Assembly: GCA_904379015.1 (NCBI GenBank)
Contig: CAJFHG010000007.1
Location: 1 to 64,000, forward strand
Length of the DNA: 64,000 nucleotides
DNA from: Candidatus Paralachnospira caecorum
GTDB taxonomy: Bacteria > Bacillota > Clostridia > Lachnospirales > Lachnospiraceae
Reading direction: 5' to 3'
In this document: one piece after another, positions 17,972 to 28,807 of the stretch
Numbering within the stretch: the stretch's first letter is position 1
Layout of the letters: the number at the start of each line of letters is the position of its first letter
Notes under the pieces: generated by a model
Told to the model about the DNA's origin: nothing
Databases searched by the model: none
The model's input: the letters and a program-made list of their open reading frames with translations, nothing else
Program-made: the position numbers and the translations under genes

Positions 17972-18997
17972 TCAGTACAGGTTTCCCGCGTTTACGACAG
18001 GAGAGACTTCATGGCTGCCGCAGAGCACCACCAGGAGATTGGAGACCATCGCCGCTTTCCGCTCATCATCCAGTTCAACGGTCTGTTTTTCTTCCAGACG
18101 TTCCAGCGCCATTTCTACCATTCCCACAGCGCCGTCTACGATCATTTTCCGGGCGTCGATAACGGCGGAGGCCTGCTGGCGCTGCAGCATGACGGCGGCG
18201 ATCTCCGGCGCGTAGGCAAGGTAGGTGATCCGGGTATCGATGATCTCAAGCCCCGCTTCTTTTACCTTTTCCTGAAGTACCTGGCGGATACGGGCAGCGA
18301 CCTCTTCGCTGGAGCCGCGCAGGCTTCCTTCATCGGCAATGCCGTCGCCGGTGGTGTCTACATTGGGAGAGATGTCATAGGGATAAATCTGCACAATGCT
18401 GCGCACGGCGCTGTCGCACTGCAGGGACAGATATTCTTTGTAATTGTCCACATGGAACACGGCTTTTGCTGTATCCACGACCCGCCACATGACCGCGATG
18501 CCGATCTCTACCGGATTGCCGAGACAGTCGTTGATCTTCTGGCGGCAGTTATTGAGGGTCATGATCTTCAGGGAGATTTTTCTGTCAGAGGGCTGGACAG
18601 AAATGGAAGAGCTGTCCAGACTGAAAGACAGAGGGGAAGCTTTCTGTTTGCCGCTGTCCACGTCGCCGCTCTGCCCCAGCCGGGTCTTTGCCGCCGGGTT
18701 GATGCTGCTGCAGAACGGGTTGACATAATAAAAGCCCGCGTCCTTCAACGTTCCCACATATTTGCCGAAAAGGGTCAGGACCAGCGCCTCCTGGGGCTTC
18801 AGGATCTTCAGGCCGCAGTAGGGGATCCAGCCGACGCACAGCCAGACGATGCTGATGACGAGAAGGACGGGAAGTCCGCCGCCGGAAAACAGGACGGCTC
18901 CGCCGACGCATCCGCCGATGGCGGCCAGATACAGCAGAGAGGTCAGGATCAGAACCAGCATACCGTTTTTTCTGTTGTTCAGTACAATTTCTTTCAT
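17972..18997 (-). CDS. SPFH/band 7 domain membrane protein
   Basis: 341 residues from the ATG at 18997, which has GGAGGAAACGTGT upstream; an earlier in-frame ATG at 19048 has no such site. Two adjacent transmembrane segments near residues 12-55 ([20 protein letters not shown] and [19 protein letters not shown]) are followed by an SPFH domain ([20 protein letters not shown], then YYVNPFC) and a helical C-terminal tail with AQ-rich repeats ([20 protein letters not shown]). SPFH proteins form ring- or dome-like assemblies that organise membrane microdomains or shield membrane proteases. Residues 95-110 contain a Ser-rich insertion. The small RHH gene follows directly. Confidence 0.87.
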   Translation of the reverse strand: MKEIVLNNRKNGMLVLILTSLLYLAAIGGCVGGAVLFSGGGLPVLLVISIVWLCVGWIPYCGLKILKPQEALVLTLFGKYVGTLKDAGFYYVNPFCSSINPAAKTRLGQSGDVDSGKQKASPLSFSLDSSSISVQPSDRKISLKIMTLNNCRQKINDCLGNPVEIGIAVMWRVVDTAKAVFHVDNYKEYLSLQCDSAVRSIVQIYPYDISPNVDTTGDGIADEGSLRGSSEEVAARIRQVLQEKVKEAGLEIIDTRITYLAYAPEIAAVMLQRQQASAVIDARKMIVDGAVGMVEMALERLEEKQTVELDDERKAAMVSNLLVVLCGSHEVSPVVNAGNLY

Positions 18998-19187
18998 ACA
19001 CGTTTCCTCCGAAATGGAATGATTTAATTGATATGAAAATGATATCATAATAAGATCAGAACGTCAACAATGATTGACCGTAGCTGGCTGTTTTTGACTT
19101 GATTTTTACGGATTCCTGAGATAGAGTTTTTATATACTTTACAGAGAGATCAAAATTCAGAGGAAAGAGCGGAGGAGGGCATGGATC

Positions 19188-20042
19188 ATGGATCAAATTA
19201 CGATGAAGCTGCAGGCGGACCGTCTGATCATGGAGGCATTGAGAGAGGACATTTCCAGCGAGGATGTCAGCACCAACGCGGTGGTGCGGGAAGCGGCGCG
19301 GGGAGAGGTCGACCTGATCTGCAAAGAGGACGGAGTGATTGCGGGCCTCGGCGTATTCAGCCGGGTATTTGAGCTGCTGGATGAGAAGACGGAGACACAG
19401 CTGTATTGCAGAGACGGAGACGAGGTAAAAAAAGGGCAGCTCCTGGGCCGGGTGCGGGGCGATATCCGGGTGCTCCTGTCCGGTGAGCGGGTAGCCCTGA
19501 ATTATCTCCAGAGAATGAGCGGGATCGCCACTTATACCCGTTCAGCGGCGAAGCTTCTGGAAGGCACCGGGACAAAGCTGGTCGATACAAGGAAGACGAC
19601 GCCGAACATGCGCATATTTGAAAAGTATGCCGTGCGTGTGGGCGGCGGATGCAGCCACAGATATAATCTGTCTGACGGTGTTCTCCTGAAGGACAACCAT
19701 ATCGGAGCGGCAGGCGGCGTGGCGCAGGCGGTGAAGATGGCAAGGGAATATGCTCCCTTTGTCAGAAAGATCGAGGTTGAGACAGAAACGCTGGACATGG
19801 TGCGCGAGGCTCTGGAAGCGGGAGCGGATATCATCATGCTGGACAATATGTCGGCGGAGGAAATGCGGGAAGCCGTCAGGATCATTGACGGAAGAGCGCA
19901 GACGGAGTGTTCTGGCAATGTGACGCGGGAAAATATCGGGCTGCTGGCAGAGATCGGCGTGGATTTCATTTCCAGCGGCGCCCTGACGCATTCGGCTCCG
20001 ATCCTGGATATTTCCATGAAGAATCTCCATCCGGCCGGTTAA
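19188..20042 (+). CDS. nadC: nicotinate-nucleotide pyrophosphorylase (carboxylating)
   Basis: 284 residues, standard length for NadC (quinolinate phosphoribosyltransferase), which converts quinolinate and PRPP to nicotinate mononucleotide, CO2 and pyrophosphate in de novo NAD synthesis. Diagnostic blocks: ALREDISSEDVSTNAVV at the start, LNYLQRMSGIATYTR, DTRKTTPNMRIFEKYAVRVG, GGCSHRYNLSDGVLLKDNH and VEVETETLDMVREALEAGAD. GGAGGAG lies ten bases before the ATG. nadA and nadB are not adjacent, unlike in many genomes, so it appears as a single gene with an AT-rich upstream region. Confidence 0.95.
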   Translation: MDQITMKLQADRLIMEALREDISSEDVSTNAVVREAARGEVDLICKEDGVIAGLGVFSRVFELLDEKTETQLYCRDGDEVKKGQLLGRVRGDIRVLLSGERVALNYLQRMSGIATYTRSAAKLLEGTGTKLVDTRKTTPNMRIFEKYAVRVGGGCSHRYNLSDGVLLKDNHIGAAGGVAQAVKMAREYAPFVRKIEVETETLDMVREALEAGADIIMLDNMSAEEMREAVRIIDGRAQTECSGNVTRENIGLLAEIGVDFISSGALTHSAPILDISMKNLHPAG

Positions 20043-20547
20043 AGACGGCCGCAGAGCTTTATTCCTAAGAGGTCTGCTGTTTACTTTTGTGCTGATTTTG
20101 GGCATGATGTTAGCATGAAAGGAAGAGCCGTTTTAATGAATATGGTTAAGAGTGCTTATTTGAGAAAAGAGGGCGCGGCACGAAGCATAATTTATGTTAA
20201 AAATACAGAAGGGCGATAATGCCGCATGGATACAGACAAAGTAATGCAAGACTTGTCTGGTTAATATGTCCTTACTTATCCGCTAATTATGTCGCAGACT
20301 GTCCGCCGAATATGGCACAGGCGTCCGTTTACAAAGACGAACGGACCGGAAGGCGTCAGAGCCCGTAAAGCCTTATTTTACAAGGCTTTTGCGGATTCTG
20401 TCTTTTTGCCTGGGAGTGTCAGAAATCGTCAATTTTTGTGGAAATGGTGTAGTAAGTCATTTTTGAAGCAAATTAAAAAGTTGTAAATGCTCAGAAAGCC
20501 TGTAAAATCAAGCTTTTTTTCAGGCTTTCTAAAAAATGTTAAAAAAA
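20043..20547. other. 505-base intergenic region with two hairpins
   Basis: No convincing gene: a 65-codon open stretch at 20289-20486 lacks a ribosome binding site and any family resemblance. Two inverted repeats are visible: AAAGCCTT/AAGGCTTT at 20367-20389, and AGAAAGCCTG/CAGGCTTTCT at 20493-20530 whose loop contains a run of eight T. They share the AAAGCCT core. They could be terminators for nadC read-through or parts of a small RNA. Confidence 0.35.
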
Positions 20548-20574
20548 CTAGCACTCACCTCTTGACAGTGCTAA
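20548..20574 (+). promoter_or_regulatory. CIRCE operator (HrcA binding site) of clpB
   Basis: CTAGCACTC, nine bases, CAGTGCTAA: the consensus is TTAGCACTC-N9-GAGTGCTAA, so only the outermost T of one arm and the innermost G of the other are altered. Its 3' arm overlaps the -35 box of the clpB promoter, a position from which HrcA would block RNA polymerase. hrcA itself is not in the window. Confidence 0.93.
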
Positions 20575-20590
20575 CAATATGTGTTATAGT
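20562..20590 (+). promoter_or_regulatory. sigma-A promoter of clpB
   Basis: TTGACA (20562-20567), 17-base spacer, extended -10 TGTTATAGT (hexamer 20585-20590), followed by TAGAACAA. The -35 hexamer lies inside the CIRCE element. Confidence 0.9.
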
Positions 20591-20637
20591 CCGTATAGAA
20601 CAAAAATGAGGAGTATGAAAAATCAGGAGGTGTTTGT

Positions 20638-23226
<2,589 letters not shown>

Positions 23227-23231
23227 AACCG

Positions 23232-23408
23232 ATGGAATTACCGAAGGATCCGGCAATGCTGTTAAGCTTTGTCAACATGAAGTTAAGAGATTTTTATCCT
23301 TCCCTGGACGCGTTCTGCGAAGACGCCGGTGCGGACAGGAAAGAGATTGAAGACAGACTGAGAGGCATCGATTATGAATACGATGCCTCCCGGAACCAGT
23401 TTGTATAG
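23232..23408 (+). CDS. DUF4250 small protein
   Basis: 58 residues starting five bases after the clpB stop. MELPKDPAMLLSFVNMKLRD and the ending YDASRNQFV match the DUF4250 family of short clostridial proteins. The middle (SLDAFCEDAGADRKEIEDRL) looks like a small helix-turn-helix-like helical bundle. Function unknown. Its place behind clpB suggests expression under the same heat-shock promoter. No ribosome binding site of the usual strength is seen, so translation may depend on coupling to clpB. Confidence 0.85.
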   Translation: MELPKDPAMLLSFVNMKLRDFYPSLDAFCEDAGADRKEIEDRLRGIDYEYDASRNQFV

Positions 23409-23490
23409 GTCGGTCCTTTGCAGAGACCAGAGACCATTTCATATAGAGCAAGAGGCCGTACAGCAGTCTGCGGGGCCTCCTTGGGTGCGG

Positions 23491-23524
23491 AAGAGCCGTC
23501 CGGTCAGAAAACCGGGCGGCTCTT
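23491..23524. terminator. bidirectional terminator after the clpB unit
   Basis: AAGAGCCGTCCGGT (23491-23504) pairs with ACCGGGCGGCTCTT (23511-23524), one mismatch, followed by CTTTCCTT. It lies between the convergent clpB/DUF4250 and membrane protein genes. Confidence 0.78.
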
Positions 23525-23549
23525 CTTTCCTTATTCGATCATCCGGATT

Positions 23550-24362
23550 TCAGCTTCGGATATCGGTCTGTCCGGACGGCAGAGTCAGGCATCCGGCAGT
23601 TACCGTGAATATATCGGTCAGTGTCCGGAGGATCAGATCCGGAATGTCGGCGGAAAAGACCAGCGGCATGAAAAAGTTGAACAGGGCAAGGTCGGCGCCG
23701 AACAGCAGACAGCCCAGAACAAGCGCTTTCCTGATCCGGCCGTTTTCGTTTACGCGGCGGTTCAGCCATGCCATAACGCAGGCGGCGGACACGCCGGTCA
23801 GCAGACACCACAGCAGCGTTTCCGCCGGCTGATCCGCGAAAGAAGAATAAATGCCCGCGGCGGTATACAGGAGCAGCCGGCCGGCCAGGAAGCAGGCGGT
23901 GATGGCCAGTATGGAGACAAGCGGATATTTTCGGGAACGGGTCTCTGGCACCTTTTGTCCGGAGATACCGAACAGAAGGCCGAGGAGCAGTCCCATGACA
24001 AGCAGCGCCAGACTGTCTGCAATGGGATAGGTGATCCGGTCCAGGGGCGCTACATGGGGAAGTGGTTCCAGGAGATATACGATCCAGACGACGCAGCAGG
24101 AAAGTCCGTATTGGATCCCCTGGGAGAGGCGGCCGCCTCCCATCCGGCCGCGGATGAGCAGGAACAGCGCGGCGATGCCTGTATATGCGAAAATTCCATA
24201 GACAGTAAACGCCAGGGGCATGGTGCCGTTCTGCGCAAAAAGACTGGGAGGCAGAACGGTCTGTTCTCCGGCAGGAATGGAAAGCTGTCCGGCGATGCGG
24301 ACCATTGTGGTTACCAGGCCGGTCAGCAGCAATTTTAAAATCGTTTTAACCCTTTGATTCAT
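23550..24362 (-). CDS. multi-spanning membrane protein of unknown function
   Basis: 270 residues with about seven hydrophobic segments (for example ILKLLLTGLVTTMVRIAG, FTVYGIFAYTGIAALFLLI, YGLSCCVVWIVYLLE, ALLVMGLLLGLLFGI, LVSILAITACFLAGRLLLY, VLGCLLFGADLALFNFFMPL). I do not recognise a family. Its ATG overlaps the TGA of the upstream flavodoxin-domain gene (ATGA), so the two are translationally coupled and may form a membrane-linked redox pair. No catalytic motif is visible. Confidence 0.7.
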   Translation of the reverse strand: MNQRVKTILKLLLTGLVTTMVRIAGQLSIPAGEQTVLPPSLFAQNGTMPLAFTVYGIFAYTGIAALFLLIRGRMGGGRLSQGIQYGLSCCVVWIVYLLEPLPHVAPLDRITYPIADSLALLVMGLLLGLLFGISGQKVPETRSRKYPLVSILAITACFLAGRLLLYTAAGIYSSFADQPAETLLWCLLTGVSAACVMAWLNRRVNENGRIRKALVLGCLLFGADLALFNFFMPLVFSADIPDLILRTLTDIFTVTAGCLTLPSGQTDIRS

Positions 24363-24904
24363 GTCAGTTCTCTCTGCATTTCTTTTATAATCGGTTCCAG
24401 TGTATGAAAATCGACAAAATCCGCCTGCCCGCCGTAGGTCTCCGCGAATGCGCGGTCTTCCGCGCTCCGGCTTTCAGGCGCTTTTTTCCGCAGAAAACGA
24501 TAGAGCAGCGCCATCATAGCGCGGTGGCTGAAGGACAGCTTCTGATAATCGATGGCGCCCCGCAGGTGGAAGAGTTTTGCCTGATCCAGAATGGCTGCGG
24601 GACATTGTTTCTGCAGCGCGCGGCGGATATTCTCCTGATTTTCCGCTTCTTCCGGATCGGACAGCCCCACGGTGACAAGGATCATTTTGGGCGGCACAGC
24701 CTGGTTGGAAAATCCCGCCAGGGTTTTGGACAGACCCAGTACGCCGCCTGCGTACAGTCCCCCAAGGTAGACGATCAGTTCCTGGTCGGACAGAGAGGGA
24801 GCGTCCGTATAGCTGACGGCCGGAATACCGGTTTGTTCGGAAAGCATTTCCGCATACCGGCGGGTGCTTCCGTACCGGCTGCCGTAAAGAATGACTGCGT
24901 TCAT
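24359..24904 (-). CDS. flavodoxin-domain protein (HemG-like)
   Basis: 181 residues. The N-terminal ILYGSRYGSTRRYAEML is a flavodoxin FMN phosphate-binding loop of the form seen in menaquinone-dependent protoporphyrinogen oxidase HemG and related flavodoxin-domain proteins. IVYLGGLYAGGVLGLSKTL supplies the second FMN loop. The C-terminal half is helical and polar, longer than plain flavodoxin. Without haem genes nearby a HemG role is not supported. It overlaps by four bases with the membrane protein gene downstream and probably forms an operon with it. Confidence 0.75.
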   Translation of the reverse strand: MNAVILYGSRYGSTRRYAEMLSEQTGIPAVSYTDAPSLSDQELIVYLGGLYAGGVLGLSKTLAGFSNQAVPPKMILVTVGLSDPEEAENQENIRRALQKQCPAAILDQAKLFHLRGAIDYQKLSFSHRAMMALLYRFLRKKAPESRSAEDRAFAETYGGQADFVDFHTLEPIIKEMQRELT

Positions 24905-25330
24905 AGTAATCCCCTTTTGCCTGCAAAAAGTCCGGAGTGTGTCCGGGTGACAGGCAGCAATATAACACCATCATATATCTGCAACCCTTCTTTTCAAATC
25001 AAATCAGGGAAAAATCTGTGTAAAATCCTTTTAAATTGACAGGAACGGCAGCTGCCGTGCTGTGTGCTGAACGTTGAGGGATAAAGGATACTTTATTATG
25101 TTTTGCGTCACAATATTGGGCAGTGAAAATCGGGTGTTTTTGTATAAAATACAAAAATTTGTGAGGGAATTTTGGATTAAAAACGATGAAAGACAAGTGC
25201 TGATTATGCTATGATAAATACATCAGAAAATGATGATATATAATCATAAAAAATAGATAAAACAATTATGTATCATAATTATAGTGAAATTTAATGGAGT
25301 ACAGAATGAATTATCAGAGTAGGAGGGCGA
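24905..25330. other. AT-rich intergenic region with palindromes
   Basis: No gene seen. It holds the divergent promoters of the flavodoxin gene and of the fused aldolase/binding-protein gene. An extended -10-like TGCTATGAT lies at 25208-25215. Two palindromes follow: ATGAT-ATATA-ATCAT (25233-25247) and AATTATG-TAT-CATAATT (25264-25280). The second has perfect 7-base arms and is a plausible operator. Base composition is clearly more AT-rich than the surrounding sequence. Confidence 0.45.
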
Positions 25331-26791
25331 ATGAAAAAATTATATGGGGTGGTTACAGCAATGGTAACACCTTTCGACAGGAATGAGCATGTTATGACCG
25401 AGTCCATTAGAAAGCATGTGGATTTTTTAATTGAACGGGGAATTCATTGTCTCTATCCTCTTGGAACGACGGGGGAAATGATGCTGATGGATACAGAGGA
25501 CAGAAAACGAGTGGCTGAGACTGTGGTGGATCAATGCAGTCAAAGAATTCCGGTTTTTATCCATGTGGGAGCTATGCGAACGAAAGATACCTGTGAGCTG
25601 GCGCGTCATGCCAGCGAGATCGGAGCTGACGGGATCGGAGCGGTGACGCCGGCTTTCTACAGCGCGACATCGGATTCCATCTATGATTACTATGCAGCTG
25701 TTGCAAAAAGCGTACCGGAAGATTTTCCCGTGTATCTTTACAATATCCCGCAGTGCTCCTCTGTGGCGGGTGAATATTCCAGATATGGGGTAGAGCTGGC
25801 GGTAGAGGAAATCAATAACGCCGGCGGTTTTGAGGTAGGCGGTAAAATGTACACCATTGAAATTGTGGAGGAGGATAATGAGGGTAAGCCTGAAATTACC
25901 AATAATGCTTATAATAAGCTGATTGGACAGGATGAGGTTAAGGCAATTATTGGTCCTGATGCCAGCGGACCGTTGATTTCAGCGGGCCCTTTGGCAACGG
26001 CGGCGAAAATTCCGGCAATCGGCACAACTGCCAGCAATCCTGACTGTACAACCGTGGGCGGCGAATATGTGTTCCGCGCCTGCTGGATCGACAGCTTCCA
26101 GGCAGTGGTGTGCGCAAGAATGGCTTCTGAGATTCTGGGAGCGACTAAAGTTGCGGTTCTCTACAGCAATGCGGATGATTATTCTTCTGGTCTTGCTACC
26201 AATTTTCAGAAAGAATTTGAAGCATTAGGCGGTGAAATTGTTGCATTTGAGGCATATGCCGGCGCAGATACAAAGGATTTTAAGGCGCAGCTGACCAATA
26301 TCCAGAATTCAGGCGCGGAAGTGATTTTCCTTCCTAATCAGGCGGGAGAGCTTCCTCTTCAGATCCAGCAGATACGGGAAATGGGAATTGATGCTGAAAT
26401 TATGGGGGAAATGTCCTGGGATAATCCGAATGTACCGGAATTGGCCGGAAATGAAAACGTAGAAGGCTGCTATTTTATTTCTCTGTTTGCGGCTGACAGT
26501 ACTGACCCGGTTTCCCAGGCGTTTACAGAGGCATTTCGTGAAAAATATGGTTTTGATCCCAACACACAATCGACGATGTCCTATGACAGTGTTCAGATTT
26601 TGGTTGACGCATTTAAACGGGCAGGAACTGTAGATGACAGTGAGGCGCTGAGAGATGCGATCCAGGCGACGGATATGGATCTGCCCAGCGGGCATCTTGT
26701 GTTTGATGAAAACCGGAATCCTCAGAAATCTGCTAACGTTATGGTTTATAAAGACGGCGTACCGACCTATGTATCCACTATTGACCCGTAA
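25331..26791 (+). CDS. in-frame fusion: N-terminal half of a DapA/NanA-type aldolase joined to an ABC branched-chain amino acid-type binding protein
   Basis: 486 residues. Residues 1 to about 142 are the first half of a dihydrodipicolinate synthase/N-acetylneuraminate lyase family barrel (GVVTAMVTPFDRNEHVM, YPLGTTGEMMLM, then PVYLYNIPQCSS with the conserved Tyr). The Schiff-base lysine, expected about 30 residues later, is missing. From about residue 143 the protein is a LivJ-like periplasmic binding protein (GVELAVEEINNAGGFEVGGK, AIIGPDASGPLISAGPLA, GLATNFQKEFEALGGEIVAF) without signal peptide or lipobox. Neither half should work: the barrel is cut and the binding protein would remain in the cytoplasm. 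AGGAGGG precedes the ATG. Downstream permease genes confirm that the second half came from a Liv operon. Confidence 0.85.
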   Translation: MKKLYGVVTAMVTPFDRNEHVMTESIRKHVDFLIERGIHCLYPLGTTGEMMLMDTEDRKRVAETVVDQCSQRIPVFIHVGAMRTKDTCELARHASEIGADGIGAVTPAFYSATSDSIYDYYAAVAKSVPEDFPVYLYNIPQCSSVAGEYSRYGVELAVEEINNAGGFEVGGKMYTIEIVEEDNEGKPEITNNAYNKLIGQDEVKAIIGPDASGPLISAGPLATAAKIPAIGTTASNPDCTTVGGEYVFRACWIDSFQAVVCARMASEILGATKVAVLYSNADDYSSGLATNFQKEFEALGGEIVAFEAYAGADTKDFKAQLTNIQNSGAEVIFLPNQAGELPLQIQQIREMGIDAEIMGEMSWDNPNVPELAGNENVEGCYFISLFAADSTDPVSQAFTEAFREKYGFDPNTQSTMSYDSVQILVDAFKRAGTVDDSEALRDAIQATDMDLPSGHLVFDENRNPQKSANVMVYKDGVPTYVSTIDP

Positions 26792-26822
26792 GCATTATTC
26801 AGGTCAGTTTGTGTCATAATGT

Positions 26823-26860
26823 GCATGGGAGGATGTCACTGACGGGACATCCTCCCATGC
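26823..26860 (+). terminator. large hairpin between binding-protein and permease genes
   Basis: Perfect 15-bp stem GCATGGGAGGATGTC/GACATCCTCCCATGC with an 8-base loop, followed by TGGTTTTC. In ABC operons such a hairpin after the binding-protein gene usually causes partial termination or protects the upstream mRNA, giving an excess of binding protein over permease. Confidence 0.75.
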
Positions 26861-26890
26861 TGGTTTTCAGGAAAAAAGGAGAGGTGAACA

Positions 26891-27772
26891 ATGTCACAGT
26901 TTTTCCAGCTTTTTGTCTATGGGCTTCAGCTCGGCACCATATACGCGCTGGTGGCTCTGGGGTATACCATGGTATACGGAATTGTTAATCTGATTAATTT
27001 CGCTCACGGGGATTTTCTGATGCTGGGCGCATATGCGGCATTTTTTACGGCACTGTTTGCCGGAGAAAATTTTGTAGTCTGCCTGATCATGGCAATGCTG
27101 TGTGCAGGGCTGATCGGCATTATTACGGACCGGATCGCTTATAAACCCATGCGGAATCAGCCAAAGCTTTCCGCATTGATTACAGCACTGGGAGTTTCCA
27201 CGTTTATTCAGAATCTTTGCAGGGCACTTCCTTTTATTGGGCCGATTCCCAAAGCATTTCCCACTCTGCTGCCCAGCAGAAATATTGAAATATTCGGCGT
27301 TACCTTTACGACCACACAGATTCTTTTGATTGTGCTGGCAATTATTCTGATGCTGGCTTTGAGCTTTATTGTGGATAAGACAAAAGTGGGACGCGGAATG
27401 CGGGCTGTTTCTATGGACCGAGATGCGGCCGCTCTGATGGGGATTAATATTAACGGAGTGATCGCCGTCACATTTTTTATCGGTGCGGCGCTGGCTGGAG
27501 CCGGCGGTGTTTTTTACGGGATCATGTATCCGACTCTGGAAGTGAGCATTGGTTCCTTTTTGGGAAACAAAGCTTTTATTGCTGCGGTAGTGGGCGGTAT
27601 CGGAAGCATCAGGGGCGCAATGTTCGGCGGCATTATTATGGGAATCATAGAGATCTTTGCCACCAACCTTAATGCGGATATCGGATTCGGCGCAGCTTAT
27701 GCAGTTCTGATTATCATCCTTCTGGTACGGCCCGCCGGTCTGTTCGGCAGGCTGACCACTGAGAAAGTGTAG
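26891..27772 (+). CDS. livH: branched-chain amino acid-type ABC transporter permease, LivH
   Basis: 293 residues, complete LivH family permease with about eight transmembrane helices. Family signatures: LQLGTIYALVALGYTMVYGI at the start, NLINFAHGDFLMLGAYAAFF, MRAVSMDRDAAALMGINING (the EAA-like loop that contacts the ATPase), and the C-terminal LLVRPAGLFG. Located in the cytoplasmic membrane. AAAGGAGAGG precedes the ATG. It is the only intact transporter part left: its binding protein is fused and its partner permease LivM is cut, and no LivG or LivF ATPase remains, so it cannot form a working transporter here. Confidence 0.93.
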   Translation: MSQFFQLFVYGLQLGTIYALVALGYTMVYGIVNLINFAHGDFLMLGAYAAFFTALFAGENFVVCLIMAMLCAGLIGIITDRIAYKPMRNQPKLSALITALGVSTFIQNLCRALPFIGPIPKAFPTLLPSRNIEIFGVTFTTTQILLIVLAIILMLALSFIVDKTKVGRGMRAVSMDRDAAALMGININGVIAVTFFIGAALAGAGGVFYGIMYPTLEVSIGSFLGNKAFIAAVVGGIGSIRGAMFGGIIMGIIEIFATNLNADIGFGAAYAVLIIILLVRPAGLFGRLTTEKV

Positions 27773-27781
27773 GTGCCGGAA

Positions 27782-28294
27782 ATGAAAAAAACAGGAATGT
27801 TATATAACGGAAAGAAAAATAAGTCTTACATAAGTTACGCGGCGGTGCCGATCATCTTTGTACTGGTTCAGATGTTTTATCATATCGGACTTTTAAATTC
27901 TTATTGGTATCAAATTATTCAGCTGGCCTGCATCAATGGTATTGTAGCCATGAGTCTGAATCTGGTGAATGGCATAACGGGGCAGTTTTCTCTTGGGCAG
28001 GCAGGATTCATGTCAGTAGGCGCTTATACCTCTGCTATGCTGACCAAACTGGTTTTCGCGGCCGCTATGGAAAATCCGGCTGCCTCTTATTTGCTTTTTT
28101 TCGCGGCACTGGTGATTGGAGCTTCGGCAGCTGCCCTGATCGGTTTTTTGATCGGAATTCCTTCTCTGCGACTGCGAGGAGATTATCTGGCAATCATTAC
28201 TCTGGGATTCAGCGAGATTATTCGTGTACTCTGGAGAGTGTTTCCGTATTCCGGAAGAAGAGGATTATTTTGTTGGAATTGGAACCGTTCATAA
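27782..28294 (+). pseudogene. livM: truncated LivM permease
   Basis: The first roughly 150 residues of a LivM-type permease (ACINGIVAMSLNLVNGITGQ, FSLGQAGFMSVGAYTSAML, IPSLRLRGDYLAIITLGFSE) end near 28230, where the normal family would continue for another 150 or more residues. The frame then runs about 20 codons through foreign sequence to a stop. The ATG at 27782 follows the livH stop by nine bases. The missing half, plus LivG and LivF, was evidently lost in the same event that joined this gene to a PucR-type regulator. Confidence 0.88.
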
Positions 28295-28703
28295 AAATAT
28301 GGATGAGATCAGCCTGGCTATGCAGGAAGCGTTGTATGCCAGTCAGTATGCCAGGATGAGGAAGACAGGTGCGGAATGCTTTGATAAAATGGGGATTTAC
28401 CGGATTTTATTCCCTTATAATAAGAGTCCATGGATGCTGCAGTACTGCAAAAGTATTTTGGATCCGATTCGGAATTTTGACCGGCAGTATGACGGAGAAT
28501 TGTTTGAAACTGCGCGGCTCTATGTGAAATTGAACGGGGATGTAGAGCAGGTGGGAAACATGCTGCATTTGCATAAAAATACGATCCGGTATCGAATGAA
28601 CCGCGTACGTGAGCTGATCGGTGCGGATGGAGACACACGATTTGATGCGCAGATTTCAATCGCCTTCCAAATATATGAAATTCATCATGTAACGCTGGTT
28701 TAA
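28233..28703 (+). pseudogene. C-terminal fragment of a PucR/CdaR-family regulator
   Basis: Open frame without a proper start, beginning near ECFRIPEEEDYFVGIGTVHK. It covers the end of the GGDEF-like sensory region (NMDEISLAMQEALYASQYAR) and the complete C-terminal helix-turn-helix of PucR/CdaR regulators (ETARLYVKLNGDVEQVGNML, HLHKNTIRYRMNRVRELIG). The N-terminal roughly 250 residues are missing. The DNA-binding domain is intact, so if translated from an internal start it might still bind DNA, but no ribosome binding site is evident. It was presumably the operon's own regulator before deletion. Confidence 0.8.
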
Positions 28704-28807
28704 ATGTGAAGAGTGACGTGGAGAGATGTTAAAACAGAAGACGGCGCAACATTTTCCGTCCGGCGCATATAATAGATCAAATGCAGCGGTGAAGGGGACA
28801 AAGGGGC

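Noticed and set aside
20289-20486. 65-codon plus-strand frame upstream of clpB
   Set aside because: No ribosome binding site, no family resemblance, and it ends among hairpins; treated as noncoding.
24359-24904. HemG protoporphyrinogen oxidase as a firm call
   Set aside because: The flavodoxin loop is similar, but no haem synthesis genes are nearby and the C-terminal half is not diagnostic.
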